Counted from the first letter of the stretch, positions 17,453-26,981 are shown. The stretch is DNA of 40,068 nt from Mediterraneibacter agrestimuris (GCF_943193195.1 NZ_CALPDG010000035.1:1-40068), one strand, 5' to 3'. Notes: generated by a model not told the origin, from the sequence alone. Numbers and translations: made by a program.

Positions 17453-18844
17453 CTATTCGTTACTATACTCATCCAGAAGTTCCTGACAAGCATTATTCAG
17501 TTCATTTAATCCTTCTTCTACACTTGGATATTTCCCCTGAATAACATCTACAAGATATTCTGCCATAGTTGTCTGCACTTCTACAACACCGCCATATGCC
17601 GGTTTTGGTTTTACACCTTCCATTAAAGTGCCTTCATCATACATTCTCACAAGATCTGGCTGAACCTTTTCGGTTTCTGCGCGTAATGTTTCATCCTCAT
17701 AAGAAGCAATATCGACAGGTGTTCTTGCCCCAACCTGTGTAACCCATTTATGCCAGAAATTCTGGTCGATTAAAAACTGAAGAAATTCTTCAATCGCATC
17801 TACCTTTTCAGACAGAGAGGAAACGCTGATTTCCATGTTGGAGCTAACCATTCTATAAAATGCATTTTCTTCATCAACCTCCATGTCCTCATCCGGAACC
17901 GGCATAGCTGCCATAATATATTCAAAGTCTTCCGGAACTTCCATATCTGTCAGAATACCATTAATATATGTATAGCCAATATTGGTTGCACATTTACCGC
18001 CAAAAAACTGCTCATGCCTGTCCATATACGTTTCATTTGCCGCACTCTTAGAAAATGTACCGGCATCATACATGGATTTAAGAAATTCTACGGTTGTAAC
18101 AGCGTGCTCGTCATTCATAGTCATTTGAGTCGCCTCATCATTCATCGGCGCTCCGCCAAGCTGCCAGTTCCAATAATTAAACTCATTATTTACATCTGAA
18201 TAATTATCCATACTCATTGGAACAGAATATCCTGTATATCCTGCTGCCGCAAACTTCTCTGCCGCGTCTTTAAATTCACTCCATGTCTTCGGTACAGAAT
18301 TTTCATCCAGTCCAATAGCCTCTAAAGCCTCAATACTGTACATCATATACGGAGACAGATCAACCCATGATGGAATCGTCCACATCTTTCCATCCTTTGA
18401 AGCAACCCCCTCTGCTACTTCTGGAATCATCAACTCTTTTACCTGTTCAGCAATTCCCGGAAGCACATCTTCAATAGGAGAAATAATTCCCATTTTTATA
18501 CCATAGTCTTCAATACATGGACCAAGTGCATATAAATCCGGCGCTGTTTCATCACCCGCCTGATAAGCTGTCACGATTTTCTCCTGCCTGCTCCCCCAGT
18601 CCTGTGCAGTTACAACAACCTCAATCTTATCCTGAGACGCATTAAATTCTTCTGCCAAGTCCTGGAATACAACCGGCTCTTCAGACAGACCGCCAAATAC
18701 CCAGAAGTCAAGTGTTACTTTCTCACTTCCCGCTTCCGCCGGCTTTTCCTGTCCTCCCGCATCCTTGTTTCCGTTTCCGCATCCTGCCAACAGGGTTATC
18801 GTCATACAGCCTGCCAGTAATACAGATACAATTTTCTTTTTCAT
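17453..18844 (-). CDS. Sugar ABC transporter substrate-binding lipoprotein
   Basis: This is the extracellular solute-binding component of a CUT1-type carbohydrate importer. The 463-residue preprotein has a lipoprotein signal (MKKKIVSVLLAGCMTITLLAGC) with lipobox LLAGC and acylated Cys at 22. The mature domain begins KVTLDFWVFGG, typical of extracellular family 1 binding proteins. The ATG at 18844 is preceded by AAGGAGG 8 nt upstream; nine further codons upstream are open but unlikely. The two permeases precede it. No ATPase gene is present, so a shared MsmK-type ATPase elsewhere is likely. Confidence 0.93.
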   Translation of the reverse strand: MKKKIVSVLLAGCMTITLLAGCGNGNKDAGGQEKPAEAGSEKVTLDFWVFGGLSEEPVVFQDLAEEFNASQDKIEVVVTAQDWGSRQEKIVTAYQAGDETAPDLYALGPCIEDYGIKMGIISPIEDVLPGIAEQVKELMIPEVAEGVASKDGKMWTIPSWVDLSPYMMYSIEALEAIGLDENSVPKTWSEFKDAAEKFAAAGYTGYSVPMSMDNYSDVNNEFNYWNWQLGGAPMNDEATQMTMNDEHAVTTVEFLKSMYDAGTFSKSAANETYMDRHEQFFGGKCATNIGYTYINGILTDMEVPEDFEYIMAAMPVPDEDMEVDEENAFYRMVSSNMEISVSSLSEKVDAIEEFLQFLIDQNFWHKWVTQVGARTPVDIASYEDETLRAETEKVQPDLVRMYDEGTLMEGVKPKPAYGGVVEVQTTMAEYLVDVIQGKYPSVEEGLNELNNACQELLDEYSNE

Positions 18845-18897
18845 AGTGTTACCTCCTTTTTTATTATACATTTTTCTTTTGTAACGTTTGTTCTCTG

Positions 18898-18915
18898 ACG
18901 GATTTTTTCATCCGT
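18898..18915 (-). other. Small intercistronic hairpin between permease and SBP genes
   Basis: ACGGAT (18898-18903 on the complementary reading) pairs with ATCCGT (18910-18915) in the 94-bp gap upstream of the binding-protein ribosome binding site. It may modulate relative expression. Confidence 0.35.
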
Positions 18916-18938
18916 AAATACATTGTTTATAAGATCCT

Positions 18939-19766
18939 TTAGCCTTTTACCGCACCTGCGGTCAGACCTTCGATCAAGTTTTTACCCAAAAGTATAAATA
19001 TTACTAATGTAGGAATGGTTACAATTATAGATGCTGCTCCCATCTGATTCCAATAGGTTCCAAACTCTGTTATAAATCTAGACAATCCAATCGAAATTGT
19101 ATAGTTTTGTTCACTCGTTAGTAAAATCAGACTATACAAGTACTCATTCCACGCACACATAAATGCATATACACCAACTGCAGCAATACCCGGTTTAGAA
19201 ATAGGAAGAATCACATGGATGAAAGATTTCAATGCCCCGCAGCCGTCAATACGCGCAGCCTCTTCCAATTCTTTTGGCACACCTCTAAAGTATCCATACA
19301 TCATCCATACTGAAAATGCCAGACTAATTGTTGTATATAAAAGCATGAGCCCTACATGTGTGTCGTATAGTCCATAACTTCTATAGGTTGAAAAGAGCGG
19401 AATAATAATCGATGTACTTGGAAACATCTGTGCAACCAATACAAACATCAAAATTCCTCTTTTAAATGGAAATCTGAATTTTGCAAATCCATATGCCGCC
19501 ATACTAGAGACTATCATTCCCAAAACCGTTGCCACCACTGCAATTTTCAAGGAATTTGCAATGTACTGCGGAAATGGCTTCTGTACCCATACTTCGTAAT
19601 AAGACTGAAAGGTAAAATCCTCAGGCCATAAAGTCACCGGAATTTTCAACAGCTCTGTCATCGTTTTACCTGATGTGATGAACATCCAAAACAAGGGAAA
19701 TAATGCAACAAATAAAATCAATACAAGTCCGATTCCTTTTAAAACAAATATGACTTTTTTATTCAT
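18939..19766 (-). CDS. Sugar ABC transporter permease, MalG type
   Basis: This membrane subunit of the CUT1 importer has 275 residues with six hydrophobic segments. The EAA loop EEAARIDGCGALKSFIHVILPISKPG contacts the ATPase. Its ATG overlaps the stop of the first permease (TAATG), and GAGGAGG precedes it, so the two subunits are translationally coupled. Confidence 0.95.
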   Translation of the reverse strand: MNKKVIFVLKGIGLVLILFVALFPLFWMFITSGKTMTELLKIPVTLWPEDFTFQSYYEVWVQKPFPQYIANSLKIAVVATVLGMIVSSMAAYGFAKFRFPFKRGILMFVLVAQMFPSTSIIIPLFSTYRSYGLYDTHVGLMLLYTTISLAFSVWMMYGYFRGVPKELEEAARIDGCGALKSFIHVILPISKPGIAAVGVYAFMCAWNEYLYSLILLTSEQNYTISIGLSRFITEFGTYWNQMGAASIIVTIPTLVIFILLGKNLIEGLTAGAVKG

Positions 19767-20677
19767 TACGCATCCTCCTCACTTGTTGCCTTTGTGATTT
19801 TTAAATAAATCAATGCAAATGCCATAATAATAAAGAATTGAATTACAGAATATGCTGAAGCCTCTCCAAATCTGAATTTCTGAAAAGCGGTTTTATAAAT
19901 TACCATTGGCAATGTCGTACTTGACACTCCCGGACCTCCTGCTGTCAGAATATTTATAATACCAAATCCATTCATAGTCCATATCATTGCCATTAGAGAA
20001 CAAATAGACAATACATATTTCAAATTCGGCATAGTTACATACCAGAATATTTTTATTCCGTTGCACCCATCAATAGCTGCCGCTTCATATAAGCCGCGGT
20101 CTATTCCCTGTAATCCCGCCGAAAGCATAATAGTTACATATGGATATGTCCGCCATATATACACAAAGCACACCGTTGCTAAAGCAGTTGCCTCAGAAAA
20201 GAACTGAATATGATCGGGTAAGATATGTAAATATTCTACCAATACTGAATTTACCAATCCCTTCTCTCCATCAAAAATCCATCTCCATAAAGCGCCGACC
20301 ACGACCTCAGGTAATACCCATGGCATGAATACAAGCGCCCTAACTATATTCTTACACCGGGTGATACTATTAAGAAAAATTGCAATAAGCATTGATATCA
20401 CAACCGTTACACTTGTAACTACAACAGCAAAAATGATTTCATTTTTAAGAATAACCCCAAAATTTTCATTAGAAAAAATTTTTTTAAAATTTTCAATTCC
20501 ATTAAAGTTGTATTCCCAGCTTTTCAGTATATTAAAATCTGTTACGCTATAAGTGAAACCTTGTATCATTGGTATAAACAACAGCCCCAGCAGCAGCACC
20601 AACGCAGGCGTAATAAATAGATACCCTCTGACAGCCTCCCAGAACACCAATTTTGATACTTTTCTCTTTTTTCTCAT
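19766..20677 (-). CDS. Sugar ABC transporter permease, MalF type
   Basis: This is the first membrane subunit of the CUT1 importer. The 303 residues start MRKKRKVSKLVFWEAVRGY; a basic N-terminus is followed by six hydrophobic segments. The EAA loop is YEAAAIDGCNGIKIFWYVTMPNLK. I start it at 20677 because GAGGAGG lies 10 nt upstream; the open frame extends 9 codons further into the end of the GH106-like gene. It pairs with the MalG-type permease downstream. Confidence 0.94.
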   Translation of the reverse strand: MRKKRKVSKLVFWEAVRGYLFITPALVLLLGLLFIPMIQGFTYSVTDFNILKSWEYNFNGIENFKKIFSNENFGVILKNEIIFAVVVTSVTVVISMLIAIFLNSITRCKNIVRALVFMPWVLPEVVVGALWRWIFDGEKGLVNSVLVEYLHILPDHIQFFSEATALATVCFVYIWRTYPYVTIMLSAGLQGIDRGLYEAAAIDGCNGIKIFWYVTMPNLKYVLSICSLMAMIWTMNGFGIINILTAGGPGVSSTTLPMVIYKTAFQKFRFGEASAYSVIQFFIIMAFALIYLKITKATSEEDA

Positions 20678-20693
20678 CTGTCCGGCACCTCCT

Positions 20694-23600
20694 CTATAAT
20701 CCAAATTTCACAAAATGGTATTTATCTGACCATACTTTTCTGTTATCCGCCTTGAATGGAGGCGGTGTGTCTGAAAAATCTGCCGGCCAGACTGCATATA
20801 ACTCGCCGTCTATATGATGATGCGGACCAAGTAAATTTCGATTAGATGCATATAATTCAATCTCAACTTCATTATGACCTTCATGGATATACTCTGTTAC
20901 ATCACATTCATAGGGCTGCCACATAATATCTTTTACACATTTTCCATTTATATATATTCTGCCGTACATTGCGTTTATTTTTTCAAACCACAGCCGATAC
21001 CTCTTTCTTTTACAGTCTATAATCTGAACACCTTCTGAATCATCATAGCCGTGTATAAATAGATTTTGCTTTATCCGCAATTTTCCTGCAAAAAAGTAAA
21101 ATCCCTGTGTCGTAAAATCATCCCCGTAAAGCTTTTCAGGCATTCTGTCAATGACAAAATCTCCGTCGCATATGATTTCTTTTCTCCATGAATACTGAAT
21201 TTTCTCTTCGGAATAAACACCGAAATCTCCAACAAGATAGATATTTTCAATTTCTGTGTCAAATGTTAGTTTATTGCGTTCAGTCTCAAGTACATTTTCT
21301 CCAAAAAGAATGTCATAAACTTTCTGTTTCTGCCGAAAATCAATCTCAAGAATAATTTCATTCCAGCCTTTCTGCAAAAAGGATCGAATATCATATTTAC
21401 GGAACTGCTTATCTTTCCACCATCCTGTTTCCGGTATCTCTGTTTCTTTTCCATTGATTTTGGCCAAAAGCTTATCCGGTATCTCTGTTACGAGATATAA
21501 CGTCTGGCACACCTGCGGTTCTATCTTCATTTCAAACTTAAACTTTAATGATACATGAACAGACTTTTTCTCTTCCAGCAAAATATCCATTAGCTGAATT
21601 GTATTTATCTTTTCCTTCCACATTCCATTACCAATACGGTATTCACAATAATCTAACGTCAATGAATTCCAATCACTGGACTGTATATCCCATCTTCCCC
21701 CCAGTCCAAGTGTTACCCAGTCTTTATTCTCTGTATTTTTTTGTATACCGTTCACATTTTCCTGTTCGGGTATAGCTTTTTCAATAAACAGCACCAGGCT
21801 CTCAGCTTCATGGATGTCTGCCTCTACAATGCTCATACAGGGAGTATTTTCATAGATAACCTCCTTATTTTGCAGCATATTATCCAACGGATCATAGAAT
21901 TTAACGTTCCATTTTCCACGAAATGTAATCTTGATCCGCGCCCTTCTTTCCTGACTTAAATTCACCAGATATAAATATCTGTTTTCTCCGTCTTTTCTCA
22001 ATTGATAATGGATGTCCGAAATTTCTTTCCCGTTTTCCGTAACAGAGACAGGAAATTCCTGTATTTCCGTAACAGTTCTCTTTATTTCTTCATGTGTACA
22101 ATATGTCACATATTTTGCTAGTTCTTCTAACTCCAGGCTGTTTTCTTCCCCTTCTACATACTGCGGAAGTTTTCCCGCAGAAATCAACACACCACCGTTT
22201 TTTCCATATTTCAAGAGAAGGTCCAGTGTATTTTTTCCAATAGTAAGCATATCTGGCAAAATTATAACTTTATATGAGCATTTACCGATTTTGACAGCAT
22301 CTCCATCCACACTCCCATGATCCTGCATAATTGTCTCATCTCCATAATGATGATCCACATGCATATCAGCCAGTGTTTGAGATAATTTTTCAAAACGTTG
22401 TCCCCACTTTACAATTTCTCCTGATTCACAACCATCGTACAATATCCATCCACTTCTCATCGGATGAATCAGAAGGACGTCTGTTTCCACTGTTCCCTGT
22501 GTTAAAATCATACCCAGCCTTGCAAAATAGTCATTAAACTTTTTGTATTCTTCCCAAAATGACTGCTGGTAAAACAATGAGGGGGGGAAATCTCGCTTTC
22601 TTATTCCTTTAATTGTATAACTTTCCAAATGCTGGCACATACGATTAACGCCATTTACATATTGCCACTGTGCGATCCATTTCAATTCCTCCAATGTACA
22701 GTCCCAGCCAACCATAGCATACATTTCAGAAAGTACAAACTTTTTTCCAAGCTGTGCGGCTACGCTCCCCGCCTGTTTCGGTGTCAGCGGAGAAGAAATT
22801 CGTCTTCTAAGCCAGTCAATCCCCGGCATATGCATATATTGATAAGAAGGCATCACTCCTGCAGTGGCCTGCATCTGCAGCAATAACGAATCCTCTCTCA
22901 TTACATGCCCCGTTAATTTACAATTATTTTTTTCACACCAATTGAAAATTGTTTTGCAAAAACCATTCGTGTACATTCGCGAAATTGTTTTCCAAAAATC
23001 ATACCGATATTTCTGATATCCATTGCATTTTCTAAAGAGAGCTGTAAATGTTTCTGTCAGAGCATACCCATGTTCCTTTTCAAATTCCTCAGGTAAGCAG
23101 ATCGAATATGGTATTTTTAGTTTTGCAAACTGAGGCTCATCAGTAAAAAACCCCGGAATCCTTCGCCCAATCTCATCTCCAAATTCTTTCCTGTAAATTT
23201 CATGTGTTACCTCTATGAACTTTTCAATCACCTTTGGATTTAAAACGTCCACATAATATGGATTGATCATCTCATATATAACATAAAATACCGACTGTTC
23301 TCCCGTACCCTCTATGTCTGCTTTCGATGCTCCCAGATATATTCCGTCTCTGTTATAAATTCCCAAAATATTCTTTGTTTCATCAATTTCTTCAAAAAAT
23401 AATTCTTCTTGTTCAATCCACCGCATATGATAGTACTCCCCAAGCGATGTCACACTTCCTCCTGCAAACCCGCTTGGCCAGCCTTCTTCATCATATAACC
23501 ACGCCTCCATATCATACGCTTCTGCTCTTTCCAGGGATGTCTGAATGCATTTCATCCATTCTTTACTCATATAGGATGTCTCAAGCCCTCCCCTTGCGTG

Positions 23601-23747
23601 CATAAAAAATCCACCAAGTCCCTGATTTTTCATCTGCTGTATCTGCCATGCCAGCTCTTGTTCCTCTAGCTTTCCATTCCAAGACCAGAATGGAACTGCA
23701 CGGTATTCTTTTGGTGGATTTTTCAACATTTTTTCTGAAAGCTGCAT
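20694..23747 (-). CDS. GH106-like glycoside hydrolase (alpha-L-rhamnosidase type)
   Basis: The 1017-residue protein begins with the pattern PPKEYRAVPFWSWNG and continues GGFFMHARGGLETSYMSKEW and LYDEEGWPSGFAGG, as in GH106-related proteins. Candidate catalytic acids lie in YDEEGWPSG, FTDEPQF and VLSEMYA. A GATase-like middle domain and two C-terminal sugar-binding beta-sandwiches are suggested by RIYINGKCVKDIMWQPYECDVTEYIHEGHNEVEI. No signal peptide is present, so it acts in the cytoplasm. AGGAGGTGA lies inside the last codons of the preceding gldA-like gene, 4 bp away. The exact linkage is unknown; the GH106 label is from motif memory. Confidence 0.75.
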   Translation of the reverse strand: MQLSEKMLKNPPKEYRAVPFWSWNGKLEEQELAWQIQQMKNQGLGGFFMHARGGLETSYMSKEWMKCIQTSLERAEAYDMEAWLYDEEGWPSGFAGGSVTSLGEYYHMRWIEQEELFFEEIDETKNILGIYNRDGIYLGASKADIEGTGEQSVFYVIYEMINPYYVDVLNPKVIEKFIEVTHEIYRKEFGDEIGRRIPGFFTDEPQFAKLKIPYSICLPEEFEKEHGYALTETFTALFRKCNGYQKYRYDFWKTISRMYTNGFCKTIFNWCEKNNCKLTGHVMREDSLLLQMQATAGVMPSYQYMHMPGIDWLRRRISSPLTPKQAGSVAAQLGKKFVLSEMYAMVGWDCTLEELKWIAQWQYVNGVNRMCQHLESYTIKGIRKRDFPPSLFYQQSFWEEYKKFNDYFARLGMILTQGTVETDVLLIHPMRSGWILYDGCESGEIVKWGQRFEKLSQTLADMHVDHHYGDETIMQDHGSVDGDAVKIGKCSYKVIILPDMLTIGKNTLDLLLKYGKNGGVLISAGKLPQYVEGEENSLELEELAKYVTYCTHEEIKRTVTEIQEFPVSVTENGKEISDIHYQLRKDGENRYLYLVNLSQERRARIKITFRGKWNVKFYDPLDNMLQNKEVIYENTPCMSIVEADIHEAESLVLFIEKAIPEQENVNGIQKNTENKDWVTLGLGGRWDIQSSDWNSLTLDYCEYRIGNGMWKEKINTIQLMDILLEEKKSVHVSLKFKFEMKIEPQVCQTLYLVTEIPDKLLAKINGKETEIPETGWWKDKQFRKYDIRSFLQKGWNEIILEIDFRQKQKVYDILFGENVLETERNKLTFDTEIENIYLVGDFGVYSEEKIQYSWRKEIICDGDFVIDRMPEKLYGDDFTTQGFYFFAGKLRIKQNLFIHGYDDSEGVQIIDCKRKRYRLWFEKINAMYGRIYINGKCVKDIMWQPYECDVTEYIHEGHNEVEIELYASNRNLLGPHHHIDGELYAVWPADFSDTPPPFKADNRKVWSDKYHFVKFGL

Positions 23748-23751
23748 TCTT

Positions 23752-24843
23752 TCACCTCCTGCACATAGAAAAAACTGCCTTTTTTAATTGCTCTAGGTTT
23801 TCTGGGGACTTATCTACAAATTCTGTATTCTTTAGATGGCAATATATTTTTTTTATATTTTCATTTGTTTCTGGTATTCCCAATTCCTGTAGTGTTACCG
23901 GCATATTCATAGTTCTCATAAATTCGATAAATCCAGGAATCTGCTCTTCCTGCCGGTTATAACATAATTGAAGGATCAACGAACTGCCAACTATTTCACC
24001 ATGCAGATATTTCTTTGATTCCTGTGTAAAATACTTGCGCACTGCATAATACATCTCGTGTGCCAGGGCTGTCTGTCCCAGAGCCTTTGAACTGCCGCTG
24101 ATAAACCCTGTTAATACAAAATTGATATATAAGTAGTTATGAACTCTCTTGCTTAAAATGTGCTGCTCTATATCCCGGTAGATGTCCGAACACCCTTCTT
24201 CTAGAATTCGATAAATATATTTTGAGAGAATATAAGCGGTATATATTTCAAACCCTGACTTTTCCATATCAACTCCTGGACATCCATTCTGAATCTCTAT
24301 CGCTTTCGCCATGGAATCCAGCATACCTGCCGCTGCGTACCGCGGCGGCTGATGTACCATAATATCTTCATCGACAATAACTCCTGCCACTTCATAATCA
24401 TGATAGAAATTTCCTCCGTCAGTTCCAATTGCAGCACCATCAGCTTCATACATAACACTCATAGGGGTATATGCTGCGCAGGTCGCAGAGCACGTTGGAA
24501 TCGTAATAACCGGTAATCTTGCTATATGAGCAATCGCTTTTGCCAGATCCATTATCCTTCCGCCGCCTACTCCCACTACAATTTCAAACTTGTGTTTTCT
24601 AACATATTCAGCGTAACATTCCGTAATCGTCTGTGTAGTATACCCGCTATACTCCAAAAACTCATACATAATACCTTTTTCTTGAAATTGTTTTTTGAGC
24701 GACTCTTTTGTTAATGAAAGCGCCGTGGGTCCCCCAACAACCCACACGCACTTCCCATACCGGCAAATTTCATTCCCCGCCTCTGTAAGGGCTCCCGGCA
24801 TTTGTATATAGCGGCCTGCACCTAATTTATATGCTGCGTCCAT
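23752..24843 (-). CDS. Iron-containing alcohol dehydrogenase, glycerol-dehydrogenase-like (copy 1)
   Basis: This is a predicted NAD-dependent, metal-containing polyol or aldehyde oxidoreductase of about 363 residues. The nucleotide loop VGVGGGRIMDLAKA is visible. All three metal-ligand regions of GldA are kept: Asp in GMLDSMAKA, His in ALAHEMYYA and His in YLHGEIVGS. The start at 24843 is preferred over the ATG at 24849 because GAGGGA is then about 7 nt upstream. It is the first gene of the operon that continues into GH106-like, ABC transporter and GH78-like genes, so its substrate is probably a product of glycoside cleavage. Glycerol itself is only one option. Confidence 0.88.
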   Translation of the reverse strand: MDAAYKLGAGRYIQMPGALTEAGNEICRYGKCVWVVGGPTALSLTKESLKKQFQEKGIMYEFLEYSGYTTQTITECYAEYVRKHKFEIVVGVGGGRIMDLAKAIAHIARLPVITIPTCSATCAAYTPMSVMYEADGAAIGTDGGNFYHDYEVAGVIVDEDIMVHQPPRYAAAGMLDSMAKAIEIQNGCPGVDMEKSGFEIYTAYILSKYIYRILEEGCSDIYRDIEQHILSKRVHNYLYINFVLTGFISGSSKALGQTALAHEMYYAVRKYFTQESKKYLHGEIVGSSLILQLCYNRQEEQIPGFIEFMRTMNMPVTLQELGIPETNENIKKIYCHLKNTEFVDKSPENLEQLKKAVFSMCRR

Positions 24844-24933
24844 CCGCATTCCCTCATTTCATTTGTTTAATAAAATTTTTCGCCTTTCATTTGCATACAA
24901 TAGACATACAATATTTTATTTTACAATTTTGTT

Positions 24934-24989
24934 TTTGTATTTATTTTGTATCTTTTTTATATAATATACCTCGTTTTTAGATATGTCAA
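24934..24989 (-). promoter_or_regulatory. Promoter and tandem operator of the gldA-like/GH/ABC operon
   Basis: On the minus strand TTGACA (24984-24989), a 17-bp spacer and TATTAT (24961-24966) are followed 9 nt later by ATACAAA at 24945-24951 and again at 24934-24940, 11 bp apart. The repeats cover the expected transcription start, as a repressor site would. The same arrangement is found at three other promoters in the window. Confidence 0.8.
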
Positions 24990-25020
24990 CATAAACTTTG
25001 TACATTTTGTATAATTTTTG

Positions 25021-25941
25021 TTATATTTTCCCAATTTCCATAAGTACATTTTTAGTTACTTTCATTTCCTCCTCTGTTGCCGGAGCCAAAGGACTTCTTG
25101 CAGGTCCCAGTTTTATTCCTGTAACTAATTCAATTGCCGGTCTCATAATAGAATTAGGCAAAATTCTTCCATTCTGCCCCGTAGATTTGCAAAAACGGTA
25201 AATCGGAACAAACAATTCTTTTGCCTCGTCATTTTTTCCATCTGCAAAACACTGGAAAATTTTGCGGATCTCATGTCCAAAAATATGTGCCCCTCCGCTT
25301 ACGAGTCCCATTGCTCCCTGTACAATAGTTGGCAGCAACATTACATCATCACCGTTGTAAATTGCAAAATCTGAATCAATATGCTCTGTTGCGAGAAAGA
25401 AATCTGTAACTTGTGTCGGATTAATACCTGCTTCATCTTTCACACCGACAATATTAGGAAGTGCAGCCAGACGCCCCACAGTCTCTGCTTCCATATTAAC
25501 TCCTACAAAAATCGGAATATTATATAACATAATATTGCAGCTGGTATTTTCTGCAATTGTCCTAAAATGATTATAAATGCCCTCCTGTGTTGGCTTATTA
25601 TAGAATGGACACACAATCAGGCACGTTTCGATCCCCAATTTTTCAGCCTCTTTAGTTAATGCAACTGTTTCTTTAGTAGATGCGCACCCGGTGCCTGCAA
25701 TAACCGGTTTTCTGCCGTCTGCTGCCTTCACTGCAGTTTCCATTAATTTTACTCTTTCTTCAAATGTAAGAAGGCTTGCTTCTCCCGTTGTCCCTGTCAC
25801 AATTAAGGAATCACATAAATCATTCTTGATTAAATACTCAATCAGTTCTGTATATGTATCATAATTTACTTCCTCATTCTCATCATACGGTGTAATAAGC
25901 GGCAGTAAAATCTGTCCGTATTTTTCTACAAATTTATTCAT
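25021..25941 (-). CDS. DapA-family aldolase (copy 1)
   Basis: This class I aldolase or lyase of the DHDPS/NAL superfamily usually joins or splits pyruvate and an aldehyde. The 306 residues form a TIM barrel with VTGTTGEASLL (pyruvate carboxylate loop), the active Tyr in MLYNIPIF and the Schiff-base Lys in IVGVKDEAG. The Arg that follows the YN-P segment in true dihydrodipicolinate synthases is absent, so lysine synthesis is unlikely and a 2-keto-3-deoxy sugar acid is a better guess. The start at 25941 follows GGAGG; a GTG at 25956 is open but overlaps that site. Confidence 0.88.
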   Translation of the reverse strand: MNKFVEKYGQILLPLITPYDENEEVNYDTYTELIEYLIKNDLCDSLIVTGTTGEASLLTFEERVKLMETAVKAADGRKPVIAGTGCASTKETVALTKEAEKLGIETCLIVCPFYNKPTQEGIYNHFRTIAENTSCNIMLYNIPIFVGVNMEAETVGRLAALPNIVGVKDEAGINPTQVTDFFLATEHIDSDFAIYNGDDVMLLPTIVQGAMGLVSGGAHIFGHEIRKIFQCFADGKNDEAKELFVPIYRFCKSTGQNGRILPNSIMRPAIELVTGIKLGPARSPLAPATEEEMKVTKNVLMEIGKI

Positions 25942-26025
25942 CTCTTTATCCTCCACATTATCATTTTATATAATCGGTGTTTCTATTGTTTTTTATATCG
26001 TCTGATTAGTTATGTATTACTCCTG

Positions 26026-26901
26026 CTATTTCAAAAACGCTTCTCGTATCATCTGTTTTTCTTCTTCCGGTAAATATGTAATCGGGCTTCTGCAGTACCC
26101 AGCATCTCTTCCAAGAATATGAAGCGCATATTTCATCCGAATTGGAAATTGATTTCCTCCAAGACACTTCCAGCGCATATACAATGAATTTTGAATTTCT
26201 AATCCTTCTGTATGTTTGCCTTCCTTTGAAAGCTGCCACATTTTACAGCATTCTTCCGGAAAAACAGAAAGAATCGCACTGATAGCCCCTGCTGCCCCCA
26301 ACTCAAAACATGAAAAAATCATCTCATCGGTTGCCGCATATACATGTCCAAGATTCTCTGATACCATAATATCTTCATATAGAGCCTGAATCCCCCCTAC
26401 ACTCTGTTTAATCCCCCTGACATATTCAGTGTTTTCTAATAAACGTTTATACAATGACGCCTGGATCGTGTTTTGCGGAACAACATTATAAATGATTATA
26501 GGCAGCTTCACTTCTTTTGAAATTGTACTATAAAAATCATACATGCCTTCTTCATTTGGCACTAAAACATTGTACGCTGTCGGGGTTACCATAATCGCGT
26601 CTGCCCCGGCGTCTTTAGCAGCAAGTCCTGCTTTAACAGCATCCCTTGTACATGTCCGCATGATCCCACATACCAGCGACTGATCACTGCCCAGCAAAGA
26701 TTTAGCAGTCCGGATTAAATAACCGAGCTCTTCATCATTTAATGTCGGACCCTCACCTGTACTCCCCGCGACACTCAATCCGTCTGCCCCGGCATCCAGG
26801 CAAATCTCCATCTCACGTTTTAATAACGTTTCATCAATTTCTCCGCTTTTTTTAAACGGCGTGACAATCGGCGGTATAATACCTCTTAGTTTTCCTTCCA
26901 C
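26026..26901 (-). CDS. DapA-family aldolase (copy 2)
   Basis: This is a second member of the DHDPS/NAL superfamily, 291 residues. It shows VAGSTGEGPTL, the Tyr in IIYNVVPQNTIQ and the Schiff-base Lys in VRGIKQSVGG. The DHDPS substrate Arg is again replaced (VPQNT). The GTG at 26901 is chosen because AAAGGAGGAG lies just upstream; the frame extends to 26946, but those codons cover the operator. It is transcribed ahead of copy 1 with an 84-bp gap; the two copies are only moderately alike and may act on different substrates. Confidence 0.87.
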   Translation of the reverse strand: MEGKLRGIIPPIVTPFKKSGEIDETLLKREMEICLDAGADGLSVAGSTGEGPTLNDEELGYLIRTAKSLLGSDQSLVCGIMRTCTRDAVKAGLAAKDAGADAIMVTPTAYNVLVPNEEGMYDFYSTISKEVKLPIIIYNVVPQNTIQASLYKRLLENTEYVRGIKQSVGGIQALYEDIMVSENLGHVYAATDEMIFSCFELGAAGAISAILSVFPEECCKMWQLSKEGKHTEGLEIQNSLYMRWKCLGGNQFPIRMKYALHILGRDAGYCRSPITYLPEEEKQMIREAFLK

Positions 26902-26917
26902 ATTTGCTCCTCCTTTG

Positions 26918-26981
26918 TTGTATGATTGTATGATGTCACACTTCATGTTTTTAACTTACTCCTTTCCATTTTCTTTGTCAA
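26918..26981 (-). promoter_or_regulatory. Promoter and operator of the dapA-like pair
   Basis: On the minus strand TTGACA (26976-26981), 17 bp and TAAGTT (26953-26958) form the promoter. Downstream, two copies of TTGTATGAT (plus strand 26918-26926 and 26926-26934) lie between the start point and the ribosome binding site. The 12-mer TTGTATGATGTC (26926-26937) is repeated in inverted orientation at 27125-27136 in front of the divergent gene. Confidence 0.7.

Noticed and set aside
24850-25020. Possible small gene in the AT-rich gap between the gldA-like and dapA-like genes
   Set aside because: The gap is fully explained by promoter, operator and leader; no frame with a ribosome binding site was found.
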